64,000 bases of DNA from Mycobacterium interjectum (GCA_002102225.1 LQPB01000002.1:1-64000); one strand, 5' to 3'. Positions 16,631 through 25,333 are shown, counted from the first letter of the stretch. Made by a program: numbers and translations. The notes: generated from the sequence alone by a model not told the origin.

Positions 16631-18141
16631 GCACGAGCGATCAAGTCCGCGCGATTCTCGGCGGAACAATCCAGGCCTACCGCGGCGAGCCGGCGTATCG
16701 GCATCGCCCCGACGTCTTCTATGAACTGGAGCGGATCGGCGCGCGACTGAACGAACCCATCCGCATCGCGCTGGCAGGGACGCTGAAGGCCGGAAAGTCC
16801 ACTCTCGTCAACGCTTTGGTGGGGGAGGACATCGCACCGACGGATGCCACCGAAGCCACCCGGATCGTGACGTGGTTTCGGCACGGCCCGACGCCGAAGG
16901 TCACCGCCAACCATTGGGGCGGACGGCGCTCGAATGTCCCGATCAACCGAAGCGCGGGCCTGACGTTCGACTTCCGCGCGCTCAACCCCGCCGACGTGGC
17001 CGACCTGGACGTCGAATGGCCCGCGGAAGAACTGGCCGGCGCCACCATCATCGACACCCCGGGGACGTCGTCGCTCACGCGCGATGCCTCGGAGCGGACG
17101 CTGCAGCTGCTGATCCCCCCGGACGGGGTGCCGCGGGTCGACGCGGTGGTGTTCCTGTTGCGCACCCTCAACGCCGCAGATGTGGCGCTGCTCAAGCAGA
17201 TCGGTCACCTGGTGGGTGGTTCGGCGGGAGCCCTGGGCATCATCGGCGTGGCGTCGCGCGCCGACGAGATCGGCGCGGGCCGCATCGACGCGATGCTGTC
17301 GGCGGCCGACGTCGCGCAGCGGTTCACCCGCGAGATGAATCAGACCGGCATCTGCCAAGCGGTGGTGCCGGTATCCGGGCTGCTCGCGCTGACCGCGCGC
17401 ACGCTGCGCCAGAGCGAGTTCGTCGCGCTGCAAAAGCTCGCCGGCGTCGACAGCGCCACGCTCAACAAAGCCATGCTCAGCGTCGACCGCTTCACGCGGG
17501 CCGACAGTCCATTGCCGTTGGACGTCGGCACGCGCGTGCAATTGCTCGACCGGTTCGGCATGTTTGGCATCCGGATTTCGATCGCCGTGCTGGCGGCCGG
17601 GGTCACCAGCGCCGCGGGGTTGGCCGACGAACTGCTGGAACGCAGTGGGCTGGTGGCGCTGCGACGGGTCATCGATCAGCAATTCGCGCAACGCTCCGAC
17701 ATGCTCAAGGCGCACACCGCGCTGGTGTCGTTGCGCCGATTCGTCGAGGTGTTTCCCATCGTGGCGACGCCGTACATCATCGCCGACATCGACCCGCTGC
17801 TGGCCGACACTCACGCCTTCGAGGAGCTGCGGCTCCTCAGCCAATTACCTTGCCGTCCAACGACACTGAACGAGGACGAAATCGTTTCGCTGCGCCGCGT
17901 GATCGGCGGGTCGGGCACGGACCCCGCCAGCAGGCTGGGCCTGAGCCCCGGTGATGTGTACGGGCCCGAGGGTCCGCGCGCCGCCTTCGCCGCGGCCCAG
18001 CGCTGGCGCCGCCGGGCCGAGCATCCCCTGAATGATCCGTTCACCACCAGGGCCTGTCGCGCCGCGGTGCGCAGCGCCGAGGCGATGGTGGCGGACTTCG
18101 CCGCGCGCGGATTCGACGCGTCCGACGTCCGGCCGGGCTAG
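16627..18141 (+). CDS. iniC: Dynamin-like GTPase IniC
   Basis: This 504-residue protein starts at GTG 16627, within the iniA stop (GTGA overlap), which implies translational coupling. G1 is GTLKAGKSTLVNAL (about 50-63) and G3 is DTPGTSSL (about 144-151). The G4 position reads VASRADE, a degenerate form of the NKxD motif. The remainder is helical. It lacks the long hydrophobic membrane segment seen in IniA, so a partner role with IniA is likely; dynamin-like proteins are often paired in bacteria. It is the last gene of the operon, and its stop shares the palindromic CTAG with the stop of the convergent Hsp70-like gene. Confidence 0.95.
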   Translation: MSTSDQVRAILGGTIQAYRGEPAYRHRPDVFYELERIGARLNEPIRIALAGTLKAGKSTLVNALVGEDIAPTDATEATRIVTWFRHGPTPKVTANHWGGRRSNVPINRSAGLTFDFRALNPADVADLDVEWPAEELAGATIIDTPGTSSLTRDASERTLQLLIPPDGVPRVDAVVFLLRTLNAADVALLKQIGHLVGGSAGALGIIGVASRADEIGAGRIDAMLSAADVAQRFTREMNQTGICQAVVPVSGLLALTARTLRQSEFVALQKLAGVDSATLNKAMLSVDRFTRADSPLPLDVGTRVQLLDRFGMFGIRISIAVLAAGVTSAAGLADELLERSGLVALRRVIDQQFAQRSDMLKAHTALVSLRRFVEVFPIVATPYIIADIDPLLADTHAFEELRLLSQLPCRPTTLNEDEIVSLRRVIGGSGTDPASRLGLSPGDVYGPEGPRAAFAAAQRWRRRAEHPLNDPFTTRACRAAVRSAEAMVADFAARGFDASDVRPG

Positions 18142-19805
18142 CGCGGCGGGAAGGGCAGCCCGGGGCGAGTCGGCCTTTCCCGAGTGGTCGTCGGTGCCGC
18201 GGTGGTCGTCGGCGCCGACGACGTGGTGGTGGGCGCGGCACTGGTGGTGGTGGTGGGCGCGGCGCTGGTAGTGGTGGGCGCCGGCGTTGTCGTCGTGGGC
18301 GCCTGGCTTGTCGTCGTGTCGGGCGGCTGCGTCGACGGCGGCGGTGGGGGCGGGAGCACCGTGACGGTGGTGGTCCCGTTCGGCGCCGTGATCGTCTCTG
18401 TTTGCGACGTCTGCGGCGGCGCCGGTTGGTTGGGCGGGGTGGTGTTGACGGGGCTCGTCTTGTCGTGGCCCAGGGTCAGCGCCAACACGACCGCAACAAG
18501 CACGGCCGCGGCCGCGCCGACGACGCTCAATACCAGCGCCGTGCGCTTGTACCACGGCAGCGAGGCGGGCACGGCGGCGTAGCGGGCGCTGTCGGCATCG
18601 CCGGATCCCGTTGGCTCCCGGCCATATTCGCCAGTCATGTCGGGTCCCGCATACGGGACGGGCTCGGCGCCGTCGTCGTCCTGCGACCAGGCCAGGGGAC
18701 TGGCGCCCTCGGCGACCCGGGCGGTCTCCACCAATTCGGTCGGATTCTCGACGACGGAGCTCGCCGCGGTCGCCATGCCCGCCGCGGCTTGCAGGGCGCC
18801 GAGCGACGCCGCGCCGATGGCGGCGCTGAACGCGGGCTGTGGCGCGGTGTGGACCGGCGCCTGCAGGCGCTCGGAGAGGCGAGCGCTGATCAGCGGGATG
18901 GCGGCGCCCCCGCCGACGGTCGCCACGGCCGCCAGGCTGGATCGCTGAATCCCGTTGCGCTGCAGGATATCTTCCAGGGTGCTGACGAATCGGTCCAGCG
19001 GTGGCGAGCTGAGTTGCTCGAATTCGGTGCGGGAAAGCCGGACCTCGTCGCCGGAACCCGCCCCCACGGTGGCCGCGGTGGCCGTCGACAGCTGTTCCTT
19101 GGCGCGGCGGCACGCGGCGAGCAGCCGAGACTGCGAGCCGATCCGCGCGGTGCTGGCCAGGTCGGCGCTGGTGGCGTCTGAGGCGCCCGCGCGCACGTAG
19201 TCGAGGATGAGTTGATCCACTGCGTCGCCGGAGAACTCGGTGTAGCGCACCGACGGACCGATCTGCTGAAGGGTCGGTCCGTTGTTGAACAGGGTGACGC
19301 TGGTGCCGCTGGCGCCGAAGTCGCACAGGGCGACGACGCCTGCGGCCGGAAACCCCGGCCTGGCGCGCAGCGCCGCCAGCGCGGCCGTGGCGTCGGAAAC
19401 CAGGGCCGGCGCCACCCCGCCGCGCGTCAGATCGCGCTGGGCGAAGAACTCCTCGCGCAGCGCGGTGGTCTGCGCCTCGGACCAATAGGCCGGGACCGCG
19501 ATGGTGACCGGTGTGCCATAGCCGACCGTGCGCGCCATCGCTTCGATCGCTTCGACGGTCAGCACCTCACCGAGGTACTTCGTCCCGTCGGCCGCCACCA
19601 ACGGGGCCCGGTCGCCGACCCGCTCGACGAACCCGCGCAGCACCAGCCCGGACTCGGTCAGGTTCGGGTTTTCCTCGGGCACGCCGATTTCGGTCGGCCG
19701 GTGTTCGAACAGCGTCAACACGGCACTGCGGACCACCGGGGCACCGCCCTCGCGGGCCGCAACCAGGTTGGCTGCCCCTATCGACAACCCGAGCGATTCG
19801 CTCAT
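18138..19805 (-). CDS. Membrane-anchored Hsp70-like (actin-fold ATPase) protein with Thr/Pro-rich tail
   Basis: This 555-residue protein starts at ATG 19805 (GGGG site 8 bases upstream; a GTG 9 bases earlier is possible). Residues 1-340 are a DnaK-like nucleotide-binding domain with divergent motifs: phosphate-1 SIGAAN in place of DLGTTN, phosphate-2 CDFGASGTS in place of DLGGGTFD, and adenosine VGGGAAIPLI. The peptide-binding domain is absent. After an acidic linker come PWYKR, one membrane helix (422-446), and about 110 residues of Thr/Pro/Ser tail. The ATPase is probably cytosolic and the tail outside. Similar actinobacterial proteins are annotated as Hsp70 proteins of unknown role. It is last in a same-strand series with the small membrane protein and two-component genes. 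Confidence 0.85.
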   Translation of the reverse strand: MSESLGLSIGAANLVAAREGGAPVVRSAVLTLFEHRPTEIGVPEENPNLTESGLVLRGFVERVGDRAPLVAADGTKYLGEVLTVEAIEAMARTVGYGTPVTIAVPAYWSEAQTTALREEFFAQRDLTRGGVAPALVSDATAALAALRARPGFPAAGVVALCDFGASGTSVTLFNNGPTLQQIGPSVRYTEFSGDAVDQLILDYVRAGASDATSADLASTARIGSQSRLLAACRRAKEQLSTATAATVGAGSGDEVRLSRTEFEQLSSPPLDRFVSTLEDILQRNGIQRSSLAAVATVGGGAAIPLISARLSERLQAPVHTAPQPAFSAAIGAASLGALQAAAGMATAASSVVENPTELVETARVAEGASPLAWSQDDDGAEPVPYAGPDMTGEYGREPTGSGDADSARYAAVPASLPWYKRTALVLSVVGAAAAVLVAVVLALTLGHDKTSPVNTTPPNQPAPPQTSQTETITAPNGTTTVTVLPPPPPPSTQPPDTTTSQAPTTTTPAPTTTSAAPTTTTSAAPTTTSSAPTTTAAPTTTRERPTRPGLPFPPR

Positions 19806-19959
19806 ATCGCACACCCCATTCCAGCGAGTCTATGAGCGCGCCGCGATGGCGGGGCGGCGACGGCGCGCGCGGGAAGGCGTCGATCCGGTAAATCTGCAGC
19901 CAAAGTGCGAGTGAGGGCCCGCAGAATTACAGGCTCGACGAGCCGAGCCGAACAGGTGG

Positions 19960-20514
19960 TCAGCCGATGCCGGGCGGCAGCGTGATCACCGTCGGCACCT
20001 CGGGAATGGTGATCACCGACGGCAGCGACGGCAAGTGGTGCCGATGCGTCGGCTGCGGTTGGTTCGGCTGACGTGTCTGCTGCTGGGTGGGCTGCTGGGC
20101 CGGCGGCTCGGCCGCGCTGCTGGTGGCCGGGGCGGACGACTCGGTGGTGGTGGGCGGCGCGGACGACTCAGTGGTGGTCGCGGTCGTCGTCGGGGAGGTG
20201 CTGCTCGTGGTGCTCGGGGTGTGGCTGGTGCCCTGGTCGCCCTGAATCAGCTCCATGAGCCCGTAGACGATCAGGGCGAGCAGGATCGCGACGGCGATCA
20301 CCCACGCGATGACCCCCACGGGCCGCCGGTACCAGGGGGTGGGCTCGGCTTCCTGATCGAACGGGTCGAGCGCCTCGGGTGCCTCCGGCTGATCCGGCGG
20401 GCTGTCCGCGGGCGGCGGGGATCCCCCCGGCCTCGGCGGGCCGCCCGGGCCGCCATAGTTCGCGAACTGCGTCCGCTGGTTGTGGAAGTCGTCCGGTGGG
20501 CCGTTGGGTGCCAC
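19960..20514 (-). CDS. Single-pass membrane protein with Pro-rich head and Ser/Thr/Pro/Gln tail
   Basis: This 184-residue protein has a likely GTG start at 20514; the ribosome site is weak. Residues 1-60 are Pro/Gly-rich and acidic near the membrane, PWYRR sits at 60-64, and one hydrophobic helix spans about 66-88. The rest is Thr/Ser then Gln/Pro-rich, ending LPSVITIPEVPTVITLPPGIG. The PWYRR-helix-Thr-rich layout is the same as at the end of the neighbouring Hsp70-like protein, suggesting common topology and possibly interaction. It lies 56 bases after the histidine kinase gene on the same strand. I do not recognise a family. Confidence 0.75.
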   Translation of the reverse strand: MAPNGPPDDFHNQRTQFANYGGPGGPPRPGGSPPPADSPPDQPEAPEALDPFDQEAEPTPWYRRPVGVIAWVIAVAILLALIVYGLMELIQGDQGTSHTPSTTSSTSPTTTATTTESSAPPTTTESSAPATSSAAEPPAQQPTQQQTRQPNQPQPTHRHHLPSLPSVITIPEVPTVITLPPGIG

Positions 20515-20570
20515 GGCACCGATGGTACTGACCCCGCCTCTCCGGCCAGCTCAGCACCGGCGCGGCGTGT

Positions 20571-21758
20571 TCAGTCGGCGCCGGCGGGGGCGGTCACCGA
20601 GGCCCGCGTCCCACCGCCGACCACCGACGTCAGCTTCATCGATCCCCCCATCGCCTCGACGCGAACCGCCAGCGACGCCAGTCCGATGTGCCCGTCGGCG
20701 ACGCATCGGTCCAGCAGGGCCGGATCGAAACCCACCCCGTCGTCGACGACGCCGAGGGTGATGGCGTCCCCGGCCCGGGCGAGGCGCACCCACACGGTGC
20801 CGGCCTGCGCGTGCTTGTAGGCGTTGGCAAGCAGTTCGCGCGCCGCCCGGTACAGCAGGGACTGTGACCGGGGCCGGTCGACCTCCTCGAGATCGGCCTC
20901 GACGGCGAAGCTCCCGCGGAGCTCATAGGCGCGGATCAGCTCGCGCAGCGCGGCGGTGAGACCGACTTCAGTGAGCACCTGGGGATGTAGCGAGGTGACG
21001 GTGCTGCGCAGCCGGGTCGCCGTCTCCTGTATGGCCTGGTACGCCGCGTCGAGCGCGGGGTCGGTATGCCGTTCGCGGACCTCGTCGAGTTCGAGCCGTG
21101 CCGCCAGCAGATCCTGCAGCGGGCCGTCGTGCAGGTGTTCGGCCAGTGCGCGGGCGTTGCGCTCGTCGGCGCGCATCGCCTCCGACACGAGCGTGCGGCG
21201 CATCTCGAGCAGTGCCGCCACCCGCGCCGCGGCGCGCGTCAGGAAATAACACAGCGCCGTCATCGCGGCCGCCAGCCACAGCAGCAAACCGAAATGGGTG
21301 TAGACCACGCTGGGCAGCTCGACCGTGTCGTCGCGCTTGGAGTAGACGATCCACACCCCGAGATACCCGACGGCGGTGCAGATCCCGACGGCGGCGGCCA
21401 GCGCCGGGCGGTCCTGGAACGCCACCGAAATGGGCAGCAGGAAGAACACCGGCAGCAACGCCACGGTCGCGCCGCCCGACACCACGCACAGCGCCACCAC
21501 GGTCAGCACGTCGATACCCGTCGACGCCCAGCCGGCCCAGGCCGGCACCGGGCCGCGCAGCACCACCACCACCCACACCAGCGCGGCGACGCTATAGGTC
21601 CCGAGGATCACCGCATAGGCCAACGGCAGCCAGTGCTCGACCTCCCACACCGAGACCAACAAGACGATCAGGCCGATCAGCGGCAAGCGCAGGAACGCCG
21701 ACAAGCGGACGGGCTCGGCCGCCACGAAGTCGACCATGCGAGCCAGCGGGCGGCCCAT
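20571..21758 (-). CDS. NarL-type (HisKA_3) sensor histidine kinase
   Basis: This 395-residue protein starts at ATG 21758. Five or six membrane helices cover residues about 20-175, with little extracytoplasmic sequence, so the sensor is probably intramembrane. The dimerisation/phosphoacceptor helix has EHLHDGPLQD (His 210), followed by a GHKL ATPase domain with RAARELLANAYKHA (N box), VVDDGVGFD (G1) and GHIGLASLAVRVEAMGG (G2). It autophosphorylates on His and passes phosphate to a NarL-type regulator. The partner is the gene immediately upstream; one base separates the regulator's stop from this start. The signal is unknown. Confidence 0.92.
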   Translation of the reverse strand: MGRPLARMVDFVAAEPVRLSAFLRLPLIGLIVLLVSVWEVEHWLPLAYAVILGTYSVAALVWVVVVLRGPVPAWAGWASTGIDVLTVVALCVVSGGATVALLPVFFLLPISVAFQDRPALAAAVGICTAVGYLGVWIVYSKRDDTVELPSVVYTHFGLLLWLAAAMTALCYFLTRAAARVAALLEMRRTLVSEAMRADERNARALAEHLHDGPLQDLLAARLELDEVRERHTDPALDAAYQAIQETATRLRSTVTSLHPQVLTEVGLTAALRELIRAYELRGSFAVEADLEEVDRPRSQSLLYRAARELLANAYKHAQAGTVWVRLARAGDAITLGVVDDGVGFDPALLDRCVADGHIGLASLAVRVEAMGGSMKLTSVVGGGTRASVTAPAGAD

Positions 21759-21759
21759 G

Positions 21760-22413
21760 CTATTCGAGCAGCCCGCGCCGCATCGCGGCCGCGACGGCCG
21801 CGGCGCGATCGTTGACGCCGAGTTTCTCGTACAACCGTTGCGCGTGGGTCTTGACCGTGGACGGCGCCAGGTACAGCTCCGCGGCGATCGCGGGGATGGT
21901 GTAACCCTGGGCGATCAGGTTCAGCACCTCGCGCTCGCGGCTGCTGAGCACCGGCGCCGGGGCCTCGCCGCGGCGGCGGATCTCGCCCGCCAGCCCGGCG
22001 GCAAGGGCCGGCGGGACGACGTCTTGGCCCGAAGCGCAGTCCAGCACGCCCCGCACGATCTCGCTTTTCGTCGATTCCTTGGGCAGGAACCCCGCGGCGC
22101 CCTCGGCCAGGGCATGAAAGACGATCTCCGCCTCGTCGTGCGCCGACAGCAGCAACACCCGCGTCGGCAGGTCATCAGACCGCACCGCGGCGGCGACCTT
22201 GGCGCCGTCCATTCCCGGCATCCGGTAATCGAGCAGGGCTACGTGCGGCAGGTGGGTCTTGATCAGCGCCAAGGCGGCGATGCCGTCGTCGGCTTCGGCG
22301 ACGACGTCCACTTCGCCGCTCGACGCCAACGCGCGCACCACCCCGTCGCGGAACAGCGGGTGATCGTCGCCGACGACCACCCGCACTTTCTCGGTCGTTG
22401 CCCGGCCGACCAT
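21760..22413 (-). CDS. NarL/FixJ-family response regulator
   Basis: This 217-residue protein is taken from ATG 22413; a GTG at 22428 would add five residues. The receiver domain has the acidic pair DD near residues 16-17, the phosphoacceptor Asp in ALLDYRMPG (D62 from this start), the Ser switch in LLLSAHD and the Lys of PKES. The C-terminal LuxR/GerE helix-turn-helix reads LSSREREVLNLIAQGYTIPAIAAELYLAPSTVKTH. It pairs with the adjacent kinase and is divergent from the WhiB gene (151-base gap), so WhiB is a natural candidate target. Its targets are not visible in sequence. Confidence 0.93.
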   Translation of the reverse strand: MVGRATTEKVRVVVGDDHPLFRDGVVRALASSGEVDVVAEADDGIAALALIKTHLPHVALLDYRMPGMDGAKVAAAVRSDDLPTRVLLLSAHDEAEIVFHALAEGAAGFLPKESTKSEIVRGVLDCASGQDVVPPALAAGLAGEIRRRGEAPAPVLSSREREVLNLIAQGYTIPAIAAELYLAPSTVKTHAQRLYEKLGVNDRAAAVAAAMRRGLLE

Positions 22414-22563
22414 GCCGCTCAGTGTCACACAGAGGTTGCCGCCGTTTCCCCCAATCGGGGGACGCGCGATTCATCCCGCCCCCCGACCGGTCGGCGGACA
22501 GACAGCGGTGAGCCGCCGCGGGATAGTCATTGCCCGGGGGTGGAACCCGGCAGAAGGATCGAC

Positions 22564-22893
22564 GTGTCCAACATCAGGGATGTATCCACCGTTTCCGTGG
22601 CCAGGGTGCCCGAGGCCCGCCTCGAATGGGTGTCCAAGGCGCTGTGTCGCAGCACCGATCCCGAAGAGCTCTTCGTCCGCGGAGCCGCGCAGCGCAAAGC
22701 CGCCGCCATTTGCCGGCACTGCCCGGTCGTCGCCGAATGCCTCGCCGACGCGCTCGACAACCAGATGGAATTCGGCGTGTGGGGCGGCATGACCGAGCGC
22801 CAGCGGCGGGCGTTGCTCAAGCAGCACCCCGAGGTGGGCTCCTGGTCCGAATTCCTCGCCGCCCGGCGCAAGCGCAACCGCAGGACGGGCTAA
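22564..22893 (+). CDS. WhiB4-like Fe-S regulator
   Basis: This 109-residue protein starts at GTG 22564 with an AGAAGGA site. Four cysteines (C28, C50, C53, C59 in the C-x21-C-x2-C-x5-C pattern) bind a 4Fe-4S cluster. The turn GVWGG (71-75) and basic C-terminus RRKRNRR are typical of the family. The stretch from WVSKALCR through GGMTERQRRALLKQHPEV is almost identical to H37Rv WhiB4 (Rv3681c) as I recall it, while the N-terminus differs. H37Rv whiB4 lies elsewhere, so this looks like a paralogue rather than the main copy. WhiB4 responds to oxidation and binds DNA in its apo-oxidised form. Its 3' end overlaps the lipase stop by four bases. Confidence 0.92.
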   Translation: MSNIRDVSTVSVARVPEARLEWVSKALCRSTDPEELFVRGAAQRKAAAICRHCPVVAECLADALDNQMEFGVWGGMTERQRRALLKQHPEVGSWSEFLAARRKRNRRTG

Positions 22894-24482
22894 GCGGTCA
22901 GCCCGAGCTCCTGGTCGATCTGCGGCCAGTACTGCGGACCGTCCACGGTGAGGATGATCCAGTCGTGGATCTGGCCGTTGGCCAACACGAAGTTGAACGG
23001 CGCCCCGGCCATCGCGGCCTTGCTTTGGAGGACGAGCACGTCGGGCGACAGCGAATCCAGGTTGCCCGAGTAGACATACGTCGGCGGGAGTCCGGCGAGG
23101 TTCCCGTAGAGCGGGCTCACCTCGGGGTTCATCACGGAAAGACCGCCCGCCCACTCCCTGCCGATCACTTGGCCGGGCCCCACCGGAAGCAGCGGATCCT
23201 GCACGAACGCGATGTTCGGGTTGCTGAACGTGACGTCCAGCCACGGGGACAGCAGCACCATCGATGACGGCACGGGGGCGAGCGGGTTCTGCGCCAGGGT
23301 GTATTCCTCGGCCGCCAACGCGAGGTTGCCGCCCGCGGAGTCACCGATCACGCTGACGTTCGGCGCCCCGTGCGCGGTGATCTGCGAGTTGATGAAGCCC
23401 GCCATGTTGGGCACCACCGTGCCGGCGGTGCCGCCCTGCTGCAGCAGCGGGTAGATCGGCACCTCGATGGTGGCGCCGGTCTGGTAGGCCATCACCGTGT
23501 AATCGAGCCAGTGGAAGATCGACGGCGCGAAGATGAAGGCGCCACCGTGGATGGCGACCACGTAGTCGCCGTTCGGGTGAGCGGGCGTGATCTGCACGAC
23601 GGGCATCCCGTTGTACGTGGTGTGCTGCACCGTTTCTCCGAGCAGTAACGGCAACAGCTTTGGCGGGGTGTTGCTGAGGCCTATCCCGAGGAGTGGATTG
23701 TCGCCGGTAAACAGCTGCAGGAGGGGGGAACTCGGCGACTCGATGTAGTTCTGCAGCCCGGAGAAGGCCAGGAAGGGTTTGACCGGGTACAGCGCGGCTT
23801 CCTCGAACCTGGTTATCAGCGAGGGCCCACCGGTGAAAGTGCCTGTCTGCGTTGCCGAGAAGGGCGGCGCGGCCGGCGCCCCGAAGATCGTGCCGACGAC
23901 GGTGTTGGCCACGTTGTTGAATCCGCCCTCGACGGCTTGGGCGATTTCGCCGGGCAGATTTTCCAGCGCCAGTTCCCACTGGCCCAGCTGCGCGACGGAC
24001 GCCGACGCGCTGGCGTGGTACCCGCCCATCGCGACGACGTCCTGTGCCCACATCCGCTCGTAGTCGGCCTCGGCGGCCGCGATGGCCGGGGCGTTTTGAC
24101 CGAACAGGTTCGAGATCACCAGCGACACCAGCTGGCCGCGATTGGCCGTGATCGATCCGGGGTCCACGATCGTCGCGAGCGCGGCTTCGTAGGCGCTGGC
24201 CGCCGCCCGCGCTTGGGCCGCGGACTCTTCGGCCTGCGCCGCCGCCCCACCCAGCCAGTCCACATACCCGGCGGCCGCGTTGGTCATGGACGCCGACGAC
24301 GGGCCCTGCCAGGCCTGGCCGGCCAGGTCCGAGGTGACGGAGCTGAATGCGTTGGCGGCCGCGGTCAACTCACCGCGGATCCCGTCCCAGGCCGCCGCCG
24401 CCTCCAGCATCGGCCCCGGGCCCGGTCCATCGAGCAGCAGCAGCGAATTGAGCTCGGGCGGAAACACCGAAAAGTTCATCAT
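22890..24482 (-). CDS. lipY: PPE-domain triacylglycerol lipase LipY
   Basis: This 530-residue protein starts at ATG 24482; a second ATG follows at once. Residues 1-175 are a PPE domain (MNFSVFPPE, PPE at 8-10; the WxG-type QAWQG at 57-60). From about residue 212 the sequence matches H37Rv LipY closely: FTG.P, LYPVKPFL, VQHTTYNGMPVVQITPAHP, then the hormone-sensitive-lipase fold. HGGAF (312-316) forms the oxyanion hole, S382 in GDSAGG is the nucleophile, and D476 and H506 complete the triad. LipY hydrolyses triacylglycerol and is exported by ESX-5. In H37Rv its N-terminus is a PE domain; in M. marinum it is PPE, as here. Position next to the iniBAC region is not the H37Rv location. Confidence 0.93.
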   Translation of the reverse strand: MMNFSVFPPELNSLLLLDGPGPGPMLEAAAAWDGIRGELTAAANAFSSVTSDLAGQAWQGPSSASMTNAAAGYVDWLGGAAAQAEESAAQARAAASAYEAALATIVDPGSITANRGQLVSLVISNLFGQNAPAIAAAEADYERMWAQDVVAMGGYHASASASVAQLGQWELALENLPGEIAQAVEGGFNNVANTVVGTIFGAPAAPPFSATQTGTFTGGPSLITRFEEAALYPVKPFLAFSGLQNYIESPSSPLLQLFTGDNPLLGIGLSNTPPKLLPLLLGETVQHTTYNGMPVVQITPAHPNGDYVVAIHGGAFIFAPSIFHWLDYTVMAYQTGATIEVPIYPLLQQGGTAGTVVPNMAGFINSQITAHGAPNVSVIGDSAGGNLALAAEEYTLAQNPLAPVPSSMVLLSPWLDVTFSNPNIAFVQDPLLPVGPGQVIGREWAGGLSVMNPEVSPLYGNLAGLPPTYVYSGNLDSLSPDVLVLQSKAAMAGAPFNFVLANGQIHDWIILTVDGPQYWPQIDQELGLTA

Positions 24483-24822
24483 TGCTCCCCTCGATCACCG
24501 TTGATCAACCCCACTGCAGCAACGTACAGCCCGAATTCCGCTCGCGGTCAGGAACCCGCGGGGTGGCGATGGGATACCCACCGCTGACCCAATCCAGTCC
24601 TGCGCTTTCAGGCGCTCGGAACGGCATGCTCTCGTGCCATCCTGCGCAGGTGTCGGCAGGGCACGCGCTTTCCGGTGGCGTGTGTGTGGACCCGACACGG
24701 CCCCAACTGTGGTCGCGACGTGTCCACTTGGCAAACCACGATCGTTCCTGATTTTTTATGGTCGAAAGCGGGTAGCCTTTGTTTGCTGAAACAGCCGAGC
24801 GAGTGCGTGGGGCAGAGGCAAC
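24483..24822. other. Divergent intergenic region between lipY and the CAP-domain gene
   Basis: These 340 bases separate two divergent genes and must hold both promoters. The CAP-gene side is AT-rich for this genome around 24748-24782 (TGATTTTTTATGG, then GGGTAGCCT), which could include a -10. Several frames cross it, but none has a credible start, codon pattern or homology. No RNA gene was recognised. Confidence 0.5.
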
Positions 24823-25302
24823 ATGGCGAAAAGGGTCAAGGTCGTCGCCGCCTTTTCGATGTGCACTGTCGCCCTGACGGCTCAATGCGCGATTACCGGT
24901 TTTGCCGCGCGCGCGGACGATTCGGGGCCCGCGGTGTACAGCGGCGTCAACCGGGTTCGCCAGACGTGCGGGGCGCTCGCCGACGACCCTCGGTTGATAG
25001 CCGCGGCGCAACGGCACGCCGACGACATGCTCAAGAACGGTGTGAGCGGCCATGTTGGTTCGGACGGCTCTTCACCGCAGGCGCGTATCGCGGAGGCGGG
25101 CTACACCAGCGCCCGCTACACCGGTGAGATCGTGTACTGGGGCACAGGACCCGCTGCGACGCCGAGCGTAGCGGTCGACCGGTGGATGGAGAGTCCTCCG
25201 CACCGAGCGATCATCTTGAATTGCGCATTCACCGCGGCCGGTTTCGCCACCGCGTCGGATGGCAACAAGATGACCGCGGTCGGTGACTTCGCTGGTCCTT
25301 GA
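24823..25302 (+). CDS. Exported CAP (SCP/PR1)-domain protein
   Basis: This 159-residue protein starts at ATG 24823. Residues 1-31 form a signal peptide (basic MAKRVK, hydrophobic VVAAFSMCTVALTA, cleavage near ARA-DD). The mature part is a compact CAP domain with VNRVRQTCGAL, RHADDMLKNG, the turn GEIVYWG, WMESPPHRAIILN and a C-terminal GDFAGP strand. The cysteine pair should be disulphide bonded. Bacterial CAP proteins are secreted, and some bind lipids or cell-wall components. This copy lacks the full histidine/glutamate metal set of eukaryotic CAP proteins. It stands alone, convergent with lpqJ. Its function is unknown. Confidence 0.87.
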   Translation: MAKRVKVVAAFSMCTVALTAQCAITGFAARADDSGPAVYSGVNRVRQTCGALADDPRLIAAAQRHADDMLKNGVSGHVGSDGSSPQARIAEAGYTSARYTGEIVYWGTGPAATPSVAVDRWMESPPHRAIILNCAFTAAGFATASDGNKMTAVGDFAGP

Positions 25303-25333
25303 GCCCACGCCCGCCTCGACGCGGCGATGTGAC

